Assembly: GCA_017466215.1 (NCBI GenBank)
Contig: JAFTUO010000008.1
Span: 1-34,770, forward strand
Length of the DNA stretch: 34,770 nt
Reading direction: 5' to 3'
DNA from: Oscillospiraceae bacterium
GTDB taxonomy: Bacteria; Bacillota; Clostridia; Oscillospirales; Oscillospiraceae
The translations under genes were made by a program, and so were the position numbers. This document shows, one piece after another, positions 15,712 to 22,994 of this stretch (the first letter of the stretch is position 1; the number at the start of each line of letters is the position of its first letter). A model generated the notes under the pieces. That model searched no databases. It was not told where the DNA came from and saw only the letters and a program-made list of their open reading frames with translations.

Positions 15712-15999
15712 ATGGGATCAATTTTAGAAACCGTTATGCTTGTTTGTTTCGGCTTTTCCTGGCCGCTGAACGTTATTAAGGCATACAAAGCGAAAACCGC
15801 AAAAGGAACGAGTCTGCCGTTTATTTTGCTTATCATCACCGGTTACATAGCAGGAATTTCCGCAAAGCTTATTTCGGGCCAGATCAATTATGTACTGATT
15901 GCTTACATACTGAATTTGGCAATCGTGTCCGTTAATGTAATCGTGTATTTCCGCAACGTCTCGCTTGACAAGAAACGTTTGCAAGGATTGGAGGCATAA
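15712..15999 (+). CDS. PQ-loop/SemiSWEET-like small membrane protein
   Basis: 95 aa with three predicted membrane helices (about 2-20, 36-55 and 62-82). The helix 1-2 loop reads SWPLNVIKAYKAKTAKGTSLPF, the PQ-loop pattern of SemiSWEET/MtN3-type transporters with Leu in place of Gln. Such half-transporters dimerise and move sugars or other small solutes; the substrate cannot be read here. ATG 15712 has AAGGAG at seven-base spacing; ATG 15706 is too close to it. The next gene begins three bases after the stop. Its position opposite a CitA-like sensor suggests regulated uptake of a small solute. Confidence 0.75.
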   Translation: MGSILETVMLVCFGFSWPLNVIKAYKAKTAKGTSLPFILLIITGYIAGISAKLISGQINYVLIAYILNLAIVSVNVIVYFRNVSLDKKRLQGLEA

Positions 16000-16001
16000 C
16001 A

Positions 16002-16589
16002 ATGCAAGAGGCAGAAATTAAAAACTACACAAAGCTTAACGCTCTTGCTGAGCAAGGCGGCATTGTAATTTTCGGTTGCGGTGAGGACAAAAATATCCCC
16101 ACCTGCGAACTGTGTCAGGCTTTTGCCGTGGAGCAAAAGGTCTATAATCGCAGTTTTGAAAGCATTTCCATAAAGGATGCTTTGTGTGTATATAAGGAAA
16201 CCATAGATGCTCTTTCTCCAGAAACGGTTCTGTTGCATATCGGTGAAGCGGATGTGGACTTCTTTGCAGAAAGCTCTGCTGAGTTTGATAATAAATATCG
16301 CGAACTCATCGTATACATCAAGTCGCAAAACAAAAAATGCAGAATTGCAATTGTATCATTGAAAAACTATGATAGCGATACGCAGATTGGAGAAATGAAT
16401 AAGCACTTGAAATACATTGCAGATTCGGAACAATGCGAATACGGCGATATTGCAACAAAGAAAGTATGGAATCCCAAGGCAACAATGGACGCCGCATTCT
16501 TTGTTTATTCCATCGGGTTTGTTCGCAATCTCAAAAACAAGCGTCCTTTATATGATCTTGTAAAAATACTGTTTTGCTATAACGCATAA
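16002..16589 (+). CDS. SGNH-like protein with degenerate catalytic motif
   Basis: 195-aa cytoplasmic protein with no signal peptide or membrane segment. The order of blocks recalls an SGNH/GDSL hydrolase: IVIFGCGEDKN (22-31, where GDS would be expected), VLLHIGEADVDF (76-87, resembling the block with the catalytic Asn), then a KYRELIVYIKSQNKKCRIAIVSL segment. The nucleophilic Ser is absent and no C-terminal D..H pair is seen, so it is probably not an active esterase; family membership itself is tentative. It follows the PQ-loop gene with GGAGG before the ATG, so they are co-transcribed. It is AT-rich like its neighbours. Confidence 0.55.
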   Translation: MQEAEIKNYTKLNALAEQGGIVIFGCGEDKNIPTCELCQAFAVEQKVYNRSFESISIKDALCVYKETIDALSPETVLLHIGEADVDFFAESSAEFDNKYRELIVYIKSQNKKCRIAIVSLKNYDSDTQIGEMNKHLKYIADSEQCEYGDIATKKVWNPKATMDAAFFVYSIGFVRNLKNKRPLYDLVKILFCYNA

Positions 16590-16627
16590 GATCGAAAAGC
16601 CAGTGAATGACTAAGTTAAGAAAAATT

Positions 16628-16661
16628 AAAGTGCCGAAACGTAGTGTTTTCGGCACTTTTT
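16628..16661. terminator. Bidirectional terminator between SGNH-like gene and tRNA-Arg
   Basis: 12-bp stem AAGTGCCGAAA/TTTCGGCACTT with a seven-base loop, T6 on the plus side and a T-rich tail on the minus side. It ends the plus operon and the convergent tRNA gene. Confidence 0.9.
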
Positions 16662-16738
16662 TGGCACACCAGAAGGGATTCGGACCCCCGACCTTCCGCT
16701 TAGGAGGCGGATGCTCTATCCAGCTGAGCTACTGGTGC
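16662..16738 (-). tRNA. tRNA-Arg (anticodon CCU)
   Basis: 77 nt including an encoded CCA. The acceptor GCACCAG pairs with CTGGTGT (one G-U). The anticodon stem TCCGC/GCGGA holds the loop CTCCTAA, giving anticodon CCU for AGG codons. D-loop G18G19 are present and the variable loop is five bases. The T-loop reads TCCGAAT, so position 55, almost always U, is C here. Confidence 0.95.
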
Positions 16739-16753
16739 ATAAACTCTCGAAAC

Positions 16754-16782
16754 ATTGTAACGGATATTTCAAAAACTGTCAA
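16754..16782 (-). promoter_or_regulatory. tRNA-Arg promoter
   Basis: On the minus strand consensus TTGACA (16777-16782), 17-bp spacer, TACAAT (16754-16759). Confidence 0.8.
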
Positions 16783-16853
16783 TAAAATTTGGTAGTATTT
16801 CCGCTGCATAATGCATATACTGGCAGGAAAACCGATAGAAGGGGGGACAAAAT

Positions 16854-16934
16854 ATGCCGGAAAATGACAAGGAAAAAACTGACCTGGATGATCTGATTTT
16901 TGATGATGATGACGGCGGGCCAAGCCAGCGGTAA
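16854..16934 (+). CDS. Candidate 26-aa acidic small protein
   Basis: ATG preceded by GAAGGGGGG, coding for a 26-residue highly acidic peptide (MPENDKEKTDLDDL, then IFDDDDGG and SQR), stop at 16932-16934. It lies alone between tRNA-Arg and prfB. The good ribosome site and ordered acidic composition favour a real gene, but nothing in it identifies a function and no clear promoter was seen. Confidence 0.4.
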   Translation: MPENDKEKTDLDDLIFDDDDGGPSQR

Positions 16935-16963
16935 CATATATTGGCGGTTTTTAGGAATTCCTC

Positions 16964-16992
16964 TTTACAGAAGCAGATTTTTCGGCTATAAT
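16964..16992 (+). promoter_or_regulatory. prfB promoter
   Basis: TTTACA (16964-16969), 17-bp spacer, perfect TATAAT (16987-16992), about 45 bases before the prfB start. Confidence 0.7.
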
Positions 16993-17036
16993 ATTTGGCG
17001 AATATGCAAAAATCTACGAAGTGAGTGTATAGATGT

Positions 17037-18164
17037 ATGAATATCGAATTTGACAGCTATAAGCAAAAGCTCAACGATATCAAGCCCGCGCTGGACGATC
17101 TGGCGGATTCGCTGAATCTGGAGGGGCTGCGCAATGAATTGGAGCGCTACCAGGCGATGCAGGAAGCCCCCGGCTTCTGGGATGACCCTGAGAAGAGCCA
17201 GAAGATCGTTATGAAATCCAAGCAGGCGCAGAACAAGGTAGATCGCTATGCAAAAATGGTCTCCACCTGGGAGGATCTGATGACCATCTGCGAGATGGCG
17301 GCGGAGGAGGATGACGACTCTATGCTGCCGGAATTGGTGGAGGGTTTTGAGATTCTGACCAATGAGATGGAGTCCTGCCGTCTGGAGACCCTGCTGACTG
17401 GCAACTATGATGCCAACAATGCCCTGATGAGCTTCCACGCCGGCGCTGGCGGCACAGAAGCCCAGGACTGGTGTCAGATGCTGTACCGGATGTATACCCG
17501 CTGGGCGGAGCAGCACGGCTTTAACTACAAGATCCTTGACTATCTGGAAGGCGATGAGGCTGGCCTGAAATCTGCGGATATTCTGATCGAGGGTACAAAT
17601 GCCTACGGCTTCCTGAAGGGCGAAAACGGCGTTCACCGTCTGGTGCGGGTCTCTCCCTTTGACGCCAATGCCCGCCGGCAGACATCCTTTGCCGCCATTG
17701 AAGTCATTCCCGAAATTCAGGATGACAGCAATGATGTGGAGATCCGTCCTGAGGATTATGAGATGCAGGTGTTCCGTTCCTCCGGTGCAGGCGGTCAGCA
17801 TATCAACAAGACTTCCTCAGCGGTGCGTTTGATCCACAAGGCTACCGGCATTGTCGTCGCTTGCCAGACTGAGCGCAGCCAGTTCCAGAACAAGGAAAAC
17901 TGTCTGCGTATGCTGCGGTCTAAGCTGGTGGAGATCAAGGAGCGTGAGCATCTTGATAAGATCTCTGATATCAAGGGCGTGCAGCAGAAGATCGAGTGGG
18001 GCAGCCAGATCCGCAACTATGTCTTTATGCCCTACACCCTGGTCAAGGATACACGCACCGGCTGCGAAACTGCCAATGTCAATGCGGTTATGGATGGCGC
18101 GCTGGATCCCTTTATTCAGAGCTATCTGAACTGTTTGGCCACCGGAAACTGGGTTACCAAATAA
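17037..18164 (+). CDS. prfB: Peptide chain release factor 2
   Basis: RF2 terminates translation at UGA and UAA. The 375-aa protein carries the SPF stop-codon recognition tripeptide (206-208, RVSPFDA) and the GGQ peptidyl-hydrolysis motif (252-254, GAGGQHINKT). The ATG at 17037 gives the usual EFD.YK N-terminus but has only a weak ribosome site (AAGTGAG); a GTG at 17025 in the same frame is an alternative. The gene is open in one frame: the conserved CTT-TGA-C programmed frameshift site is absent where it normally lies, before the LNLEGL segment. Confidence 0.93.
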   Translation: MNIEFDSYKQKLNDIKPALDDLADSLNLEGLRNELERYQAMQEAPGFWDDPEKSQKIVMKSKQAQNKVDRYAKMVSTWEDLMTICEMAAEEDDDSMLPELVEGFEILTNEMESCRLETLLTGNYDANNALMSFHAGAGGTEAQDWCQMLYRMYTRWAEQHGFNYKILDYLEGDEAGLKSADILIEGTNAYGFLKGENGVHRLVRVSPFDANARRQTSFAAIEVIPEIQDDSNDVEIRPEDYEMQVFRSSGAGGQHINKTSSAVRLIHKATGIVVACQTERSQFQNKENCLRMLRSKLVEIKEREHLDKISDIKGVQQKIEWGSQIRNYVFMPYTLVKDTRTGCETANVNAVMDGALDPFIQSYLNCLATGNWVTK

Positions 18165-18190
18165 AAATCTGCAAAAAATCAAAAAATCAC

Positions 18191-18219
18191 TTGAAATTTA
18201 CGTTTTACTGTGCTATTAT
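18191..18219 (+). promoter_or_regulatory. secG promoter
   Basis: TTGAAA (18191-18196), 17-bp spacer, TATTAT (18214-18219). Confidence 0.6.
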
Positions 18220-18261
18220 TTATTGGCTATGTAATACACCCGTGGAGGGAGGTAAAGGAAT

Positions 18262-18501
18262 ATGTTGACCGTTTTGAAGTATGTCAATATCGCTTTGGTG
18301 GTTCTGAGCGGCGTTGCTCTGATTCTGGTTGTTCTGTTTCAGTCCGGCAAGGAGTCCGGTATGGGCGCCATCACCGGCAAGAATGAAACATATCTGAGCA
18401 AGAGCAAGTTCGGCAGCCTGGATAAGGTCCTGGCTTCCGCTACGAAGTGGATCGTTCTGGTTTGGGCAGTTCTGACTCTGACTCTGCACCTCTTCCCCTA
18501 A
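18262..18501 (+). CDS. secG: Preprotein translocase subunit SecG
   Basis: 79-aa SecYEG accessory subunit with two membrane helices (about 5-26 and 57-77). The cytoplasmic loop carries the family block QSGKESGMGAITG and a following KSKFGSLDKVLASAT. GGGAGGTAAAGGA precedes the ATG. It is monocistronic: it has its own promoter and a terminator follows. Confidence 0.93.
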   Translation: MLTVLKYVNIALVVLSGVALILVVLFQSGKESGMGAITGKNETYLSKSKFGSLDKVLASATKWIVLVWAVLTLTLHLFP

Positions 18502-18514
18502 TGACATAAATATG

Positions 18515-18546
18515 ACCGCAGGGCTTGTTCCCTGCGGTTGTTTTTA
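18515..18546 (+). terminator. secG terminator
   Basis: Stem ACCGCAGGG/CCCTGCGGT with a six-base loop, followed by TGTTTTT. Confidence 0.9.
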
Positions 18547-18575
18547 TGGACTTTTTCGCTGCGCTGTGGTATGCT
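18547..18575 (+). promoter_or_regulatory. pepD promoter
   Basis: TGGACT (18547-18552), 17-bp spacer, TATGCT (18570-18575). The -35 match is moderate, and the -10 lies about 30 bases before the pepD start. Confidence 0.45.
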
Positions 18576-18604
18576 AAAGAAAACAAAGCAGAAAGGTGAT
18601 TGCT

Positions 18605-20047
18605 ATGGAAAATTATAAGCTAGCCGGGCTTGAACCCCAGGCAGTATTTCGTTATTTTGAGGAAATTTGCGCCATCCCCCACGGAAGTGGTAATACAAAA
18701 ATGATCAGCGACTATCTGGTATCCTTTGCCAAGGAGCAGGGTATCCGCTATATCCAGGACGACTTAAACAACGTGATTTTGTTCGGTGAGGCAACGCCTG
18801 GCTATGAGGACCATCCGCCCGTTATTTTGCAGGGGCATATGGATATGGTCTGCGAAAAGGACGCCGATTGCCCCATTAATATGGACACCGATGGGCTGGA
18901 CATTGCCCACGATGACACCTGCATCTACGCCAAGGGTACGACCCTGGGCGGCGATGACGGCATTGCAGTAGCTTATGCACTGGCATTGCTGGCAGATAAA
19001 AGCATTCCCCATCCGCCGCTGGAGGTCATCATCACCGTGGACGAGGAAACGGGTATGTACGGCGCTGCCGGCATTGATCTGACCATGCTCAAGGGCAGAA
19101 CGATGCTGAATATTGACTCTGAGGATGAAGGCATCTTCACCGTCGCTTGCGCTGGCGGTGCAAGAGCAACTTTGACTCTGCCGGTAGAGCGCAGGGCGGT
19201 GTACGGCCCGTGCGTGAAGCTAAATGTGGACGGCCTGCAGGGCGGTCATTCCGGCGTGGAGATCCACAAGAAGCGGGCCAATGCCAACAAGGTGATGGGC
19301 GAGCTTCTCAGCCGGGTCCAGAATCTGATGCCCGTTTGCATTACCAAGCTGGAGGGCGGCGCGAAGGACAACGCGATCCCTCGCTCCTGCACCGTCACGC
19401 TGGTGGCACTGGGTATGTATATCGAGCGGATCAATGAGGTTACGGCACAGCTGGAGCAGGAGATCCGGGAGCAGTACGATGAGCCGGATGTTCATATCTG
19501 GGGCGACGATGTGGATGCGCTGGGCGGTAACGCTCTGACCACCGAGTCTTCTGCAAAGGTGATCGCGATGCTCAATAGCGTGCCCAATGGCGTGCAGGCC
19601 TGGAGCGCAGATATTCCCGGCCTGGTGCAGACCAGTCTGAATCTGGGTGTTCTGCGGCTGGATGAGCAGCTGCGTATGACCTTTGCGGTGCGCAGCAGCG
19701 TCAACCAGGAAAAGCGCGACCTGCTTGGTCAGCTGAAGGGAATCGCGGATATGTTTGACGGCGGCTACAGTGATACCGGCGATTATCCCGCCTGGGAGTA
19801 TAAAAAGGATTCCAAGCTCCGGGATCTGATGGTGAAGATCTTTACGAAGCAGTATGGTAAAGCACCGGAAGTGGTGGCCATCCACGCCGGTCTGGAGTGC
19901 GGCTTACTCAGCGATAAGCTGCCGGGACTGGACTGCGTTTCCATCGGCCCGGATATGCACGATATCCACACCAGCCGGGAACGGCTGGAGATCGAATCCA
20001 CCCGCCGCACCTGGGAATTCCTGCTGGAAATCTTAAAAGCACTATAA
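18605..20047 (+). CDS. pepD: Aminoacyl-histidine dipeptidase (peptidase M20C)
   Basis: 480-aa cytosolic dizinc dipeptidase (PepD/Xaa-His dipeptidase) hydrolysing carnosine-like and other dipeptides. Metal and catalytic residues: QGHMDMV (His78, Asp80), GGDDGI (bridging Asp in 117-118), VDEETG (Glu147 general base, Glu148), NIDSED (Asp171), and a C-terminal GPDMHDIHTSRERL with the last His. The inserted lid/dimerisation domain has GLQGGHSGVEIHKKRANANK. ATG 18605 has GAAAGG at eight-base spacing; the GTG at 18596 overlaps that site. It is a single-gene unit ended by a bidirectional terminator. Confidence 0.95.
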   Translation: MENYKLAGLEPQAVFRYFEEICAIPHGSGNTKMISDYLVSFAKEQGIRYIQDDLNNVILFGEATPGYEDHPPVILQGHMDMVCEKDADCPINMDTDGLDIAHDDTCIYAKGTTLGGDDGIAVAYALALLADKSIPHPPLEVIITVDEETGMYGAAGIDLTMLKGRTMLNIDSEDEGIFTVACAGGARATLTLPVERRAVYGPCVKLNVDGLQGGHSGVEIHKKRANANKVMGELLSRVQNLMPVCITKLEGGAKDNAIPRSCTVTLVALGMYIERINEVTAQLEQEIREQYDEPDVHIWGDDVDALGGNALTTESSAKVIAMLNSVPNGVQAWSADIPGLVQTSLNLGVLRLDEQLRMTFAVRSSVNQEKRDLLGQLKGIADMFDGGYSDTGDYPAWEYKKDSKLRDLMVKIFTKQYGKAPEVVAIHAGLECGLLSDKLPGLDCVSIGPDMHDIHTSRERLEIESTRRTWEFLLEILKAL

Positions 20048-20049
20048 AG

Positions 20050-20080
20050 AAAATGACCTGCGATAGCAGGTCATTTTTTG
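20050..20080. terminator. Bidirectional terminator between pepD and the flippase gene
   Basis: Stem AAATGACCTGC/GCAGGTCATTT with a GATA loop, followed by TTT on the plus strand. The 3' arm overlaps the stop codon of the convergent flippase gene. Confidence 0.85.
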
Positions 20081-21555
20081 TATATCAGTCCTTTGATCCA
20101 CCGGATATCTTCCCGGCTGAGAATGCGCATTAAAAAAAGCAGGCACAGCAAAATGATCACATACGCCGCTGCACGGAAGACCGCGCCAGTAACAAAATGG
20201 CAAATCCACAGCGCCAGTATCGCCGCAACCAGGGTCAGCAGCGGGATACGCAAAGGAATTCGTTGCACTGTAATACGCAGCAATCGGCGCAGGCTGAAGC
20301 AAAAATTGATCACGTGGGTTACAAGAAAGCTTAAAAAGTAGCCAAATATGCCGTATTTCGGCAGCAAAAAGTAGAGAAATGTTACATCCATTGTGTTGGT
20401 CAGGATGTTGTAGCGAACGGATGCCTTTTGTTCGCCCAGACCTTTGATCATTGCGTCCGTAACGCCGTCGCAGTAGAGCATAACCGCAAGCAGGGAAAAC
20501 CAGCGAAGATATGTACCGGCTTCCTTGCTCTTGTACAAACTCAGGCACAGATCATCTGCGGTAAGGAACAGAATGCCGCCGCATAGCGTGCCGTACAGCA
20601 GCGCGACCCGCAAACTCTTTTTCACCAGATAGTTGATGCGCTCAGTGCTGCCGGCAGCCCGGCAGCGGGCAAGCTCGGGGATCAGAAGCTCCGTCAGCCC
20701 GAACAGGATCGCCATAGGGAAGGTTAGGATCGGGAATACCATTCCGCACACCGTGCCGAAGGCTGCCAGAGGGGAAAGCGAGCCGGAATACAGCGCCAGA
20801 CGCTTGGGGACCATCAGATTCTCCACCGTGGAGATCCCGGTACGCAGATCGTCAGCCAGCGCCAGGGGAATGGCAGTCTGGGTCAGCTGGCGGGCCACGG
20901 GAAGCCGCTTCGGCTGCTTGGGGTGTTCCAGTACTCGTAAGACAACAAGGCTTACCAGGGTCAGGCAAGCCCCCATACCGCTGCCCATCACCACAGCCTG
21001 GCAGGATCTAGCTGCATCGTGGCCAGCCCATAGAGAAAGAAGCATAATCGTGCAGACCATACAGCAAAATTGCTCCGCTACCTCCACGGCGGCAAGCGTA
21101 CCGATTCGGTTTGCACCGGTGAAATAGCCCACCATTACGCCGGTCAGGCAACTGATCGGCAGAAATGCGGCAAACAGCCGCAGGGAAGATACAGTCTCGG
21201 GATTGCCGATCCAGCTTTTTGCGATTTGCGGCGCAAAGATATACACAGCGCCACCAACAGCGGCGCTGCAGATCACGCTGTACGCGATGCAGCCCGACAG
21301 CACCCAGGTAACATTTTCCGGTCGTTTTTTGCCGATCTGCTCGGCGGTCAGATACATCGTGGCGGTGCGGATGCCGGCCATTCCCGCTACCATTGCCATT
21401 GAACCAACGCTCATTACCAGCTGCAGCAGGCCGATGCCCTCTGCACCGATCCGGGAGGACAGATACACCTGAAAGGATGTCCCCACCAGCCGCAGCAGTA
21501 GATTCACAACCGTCAGCAGCAGGGCACTGTAGAAAATAGGAAGCTTCTTGGGCAA
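20071..21555 (-). CDS. SpoVB-like MOP-superfamily flippase/polysaccharide exporter
   Basis: 494-aa polytopic membrane protein with about 12-14 helices, of the SpoVB/MurJ/Wzx (MVF) superfamily that flips lipid-linked sugars or exports polysaccharide. SpoVB acts in spore cortex formation, but this protein cannot be assigned to sporulation from sequence alone. The N-terminal LLLTVVNLLLRLVGTSFQVYLSSRIGAEGIGLLQL segment begins the first helices and is typical of the family. The start is set at TTG 21555, because AAGGAGG is eight bases upstream; the upstream GTG at 21576 would precede that site. The ribosome site is buried in a strong hairpin with the segment after the nth stop. Probably co-transcribed with nth. 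Confidence 0.82.
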   Translation of the reverse strand: MPKKLPIFYSALLLTVVNLLLRLVGTSFQVYLSSRIGAEGIGLLQLVMSVGSMAMVAGMAGIRTATMYLTAEQIGKKRPENVTWVLSGCIAYSVICSAAVGGAVYIFAPQIAKSWIGNPETVSSLRLFAAFLPISCLTGVMVGYFTGANRIGTLAAVEVAEQFCCMVCTIMLLSLWAGHDAARSCQAVVMGSGMGACLTLVSLVVLRVLEHPKQPKRLPVARQLTQTAIPLALADDLRTGISTVENLMVPKRLALYSGSLSPLAAFGTVCGMVFPILTFPMAILFGLTELLIPELARCRAAGSTERINYLVKKSLRVALLYGTLCGGILFLTADDLCLSLYKSKEAGTYLRWFSLLAVMLYCDGVTDAMIKGLGEQKASVRYNILTNTMDVTFLYFLLPKYGIFGYFLSFLVTHVINFCFSLRRLLRITVQRIPLRIPLLTLVAAILALWICHFVTGAVFRAAAYVIILLCLLFLMRILSREDIRWIKGLIYKK

Positions 21556-21560
21556 AACAG

Positions 21561-21599
21561 ATCCCTCCTTGTCCACACTCTATGCGGATAAGGAGGGAT
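21561..21599 (-). promoter_or_regulatory. Hairpin sequestering the flippase ribosome-binding site
   Basis: 14-bp stem with one G-U pair (21561-21574 with 21586-21599) and an 11-nt loop. The 3' arm of the RNA contains AAGGAGG, the ribosome site of the flippase gene; the 5' arm begins six bases after the nth stop. No U-tract follows, so it is unlikely to be a terminator. It fits coupling of flippase translation to nth translation or another RNA-level control. Confidence 0.6.
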
Positions 21600-21604
21600 T
21601 TATG

Positions 21605-22234
21605 TCAGGGGTTAAATTGCTTGCAATAAAATGCCAGCGGGCATTCGGCGCACTTTGGGGATCTTGCGGTGCAGACTTCTCTGCCAAAGAGAACAATGCG
21701 GTGACAGAAATCGGAGCTTTCCTCCGGCGGCAGAATCTTGCGAAGCTGTTTTTCCACCTTTTCCGGGTCTTTGCTTCCATCAGTCAGCCCCAAACGGCCG
21801 CAGATGCGGATACAGTGGGTGTCGCAGACCACGCTGCCGGGTACGGCGTAGAGATCACCAAGCAGAAGATTTGCGGTCTTGCGGCCCACGCCGGGGATCT
21901 TCAATAATGATTCCATATCGTCCGGTACTTTTCCACCGAAATCTGAAAGCAGCATTTGGCAGCCCAGCACGATATCCCGGGCCTTGTGTTTGTAAAAGCC
22001 GCAGGAATGGACGTATCGTTCAACGTCAGCAACATCGGCGCTTGCCATTGCCTCCAGGGTGGGATAAGCGGCAAAAAGGGCGGGGGTAACCAGATTGACC
22101 CGGGCGTCGGTGCATTGGGCAGACAGCCGCACAGCAATCATAAGCTCATAGTCCTTGCTGTAGTGCAAAGCACAGGCAGGTTCGGGATATTTTACTTTCA
22201 GGGCTTCGATAATGGCGCTAATCTTTTTCTGCAT
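21605..22234 (-). CDS. nth: Endonuclease III
   Basis: Base-excision repair DNA glycosylase/AP lyase acting on oxidised pyrimidines (209 aa). The helix-hairpin-helix LLKIPGVGRKTANLLL holds catalytic Lys119, and SVVCDTHCIR holds Asp138. The 4Fe-4S ligands fit C-x6-C-x2-C-x5-C exactly (Cys188, 195, 198, 204). The ATG at 22234 has AAGGAGG upstream; the frame extends 35 codons further without family sequence. It lies between an SSB-like gene and the flippase gene. Confidence 0.96.
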   Translation of the reverse strand: MQKKISAIIEALKVKYPEPACALHYSKDYELMIAVRLSAQCTDARVNLVTPALFAAYPTLEAMASADVADVERYVHSCGFYKHKARDIVLGCQMLLSDFGGKVPDDMESLLKIPGVGRKTANLLLGDLYAVPGSVVCDTHCIRICGRLGLTDGSKDPEKVEKQLRKILPPEESSDFCHRIVLFGREVCTARSPKCAECPLAFYCKQFNP

Positions 22235-22292
22235 AAGAGCACCTCCTTTTTCCCCATAATAGCACAAACTACGGGGAAAGGAAAGATGCAAT

Positions 22293-22904
22293 TTATGCCT
22301 CGTCTTCGATGATCTCGGCGCTGAGCGCTGAAATCTCATAGGCTGTGCGCTCGATCGGGCCGTCTTCCGTCAGCTTTGTGTAGATGCGGCTTTGCAGCCG
22401 TCCGTGGATACAGATCTGATCTCTGATACAACAGCGGGAGATCTCCTGTGCCGTTCTGCCCCAGAGGATGCAGGGCAGGTAATCTGCGCGGCGAAATGCC
22501 CGGGGGATCGCCAGCATCACATCGCAGATCTCTCTGCCTAAAGGCGTCCGGCGGAAGATGGGCTCTTTGCAGATAAGCCCTGATACCACCACTTCATTGA
22601 CAGGATCGGCATCCTCAGCCACGATATTGGAGGCGAAAATAAAGATCAACAGATGCCGTACGCCGTTTGTGCGGCTGTTGTGGGAGCGGATCTGCCCGGT
22701 TACGGTGAGCATTTCGCCGCCGCTTAGGTCGAAGCTGTTCATAACCGTCTCCGGGGCGATCACCGGCAGGATATCCACAGCGCCGGACAGTCTGGGGATC
22801 TCCAGGGTGAAGCGGTAAAACCGCTTTCCGTGGTTTTCGTGGGAAAACTCCGGCAGCTCCCGCAGACTGCCGCAGACCGTGATTTGATTGACTGTATGTT
22901 CCAT
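22293..22904 (-). CDS. Two-OB-fold single-strand-DNA-binding-like protein
   Basis: 203-aa protein with two SSB/PriB-like halves. Residues 1-100: NQITVCGSLRELPEFSHENHGKRFYRFTLEIPR then MLTVTGQIRSHN. Residues 104-200: NEVVVSGLICKEPIFRRTPLGREICDVMLAIPR then QICIHGRLQSRIY. Each half has the N-x-V-x-G-x-L and G-x-I/L-x-(S) strands of an SSB OB-fold. It lacks the acidic DDDIPF-like C-terminal tail of housekeeping SSB, ending EIIEDEA. Probably binds ssDNA or acts in repair/replication; the exact role is unknown. GAGGTGG precedes the ATG. It is 58 bp upstream of nth on the same strand. Confidence 0.7.
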   Translation of the reverse strand: MEHTVNQITVCGSLRELPEFSHENHGKRFYRFTLEIPRLSGAVDILPVIAPETVMNSFDLSGGEMLTVTGQIRSHNSRTNGVRHLLIFIFASNIVAEDADPVNEVVVSGLICKEPIFRRTPLGREICDVMLAIPRAFRRADYLPCILWGRTAQEISRCCIRDQICIHGRLQSRIYTKLTEDGPIERTAYEISALSAEIIEDEA

Positions 22905-22954
22905 AGTACCACCTCAAGTTCAGATGTATGGAACATCTTATGCGCTAAAAAACA

Positions 22955-22985
22955 AAAAAGACCGCTCACGGGGAGCGGTCTTTAT
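22955..22985 (-). terminator. Terminator of the tdh-kbl operon
   Basis: Stem AAAGACCGCTC/GAGCGGTCTTT with a five-base loop, followed on the minus strand by TTTGTTTTTT. Confidence 0.9.
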
Positions 22986-22994
22986 TATGACAGA

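Noticed and set aside
17033-17053. Classical RF2 autoregulatory frameshift in prfB
   Set aside because: The TGA occurs only in an alternative frame, with ATT instead of CTT before it and no internal Shine-Dalgarno; the RF2 frame is uninterrupted. Kept only as a low-interest observation.
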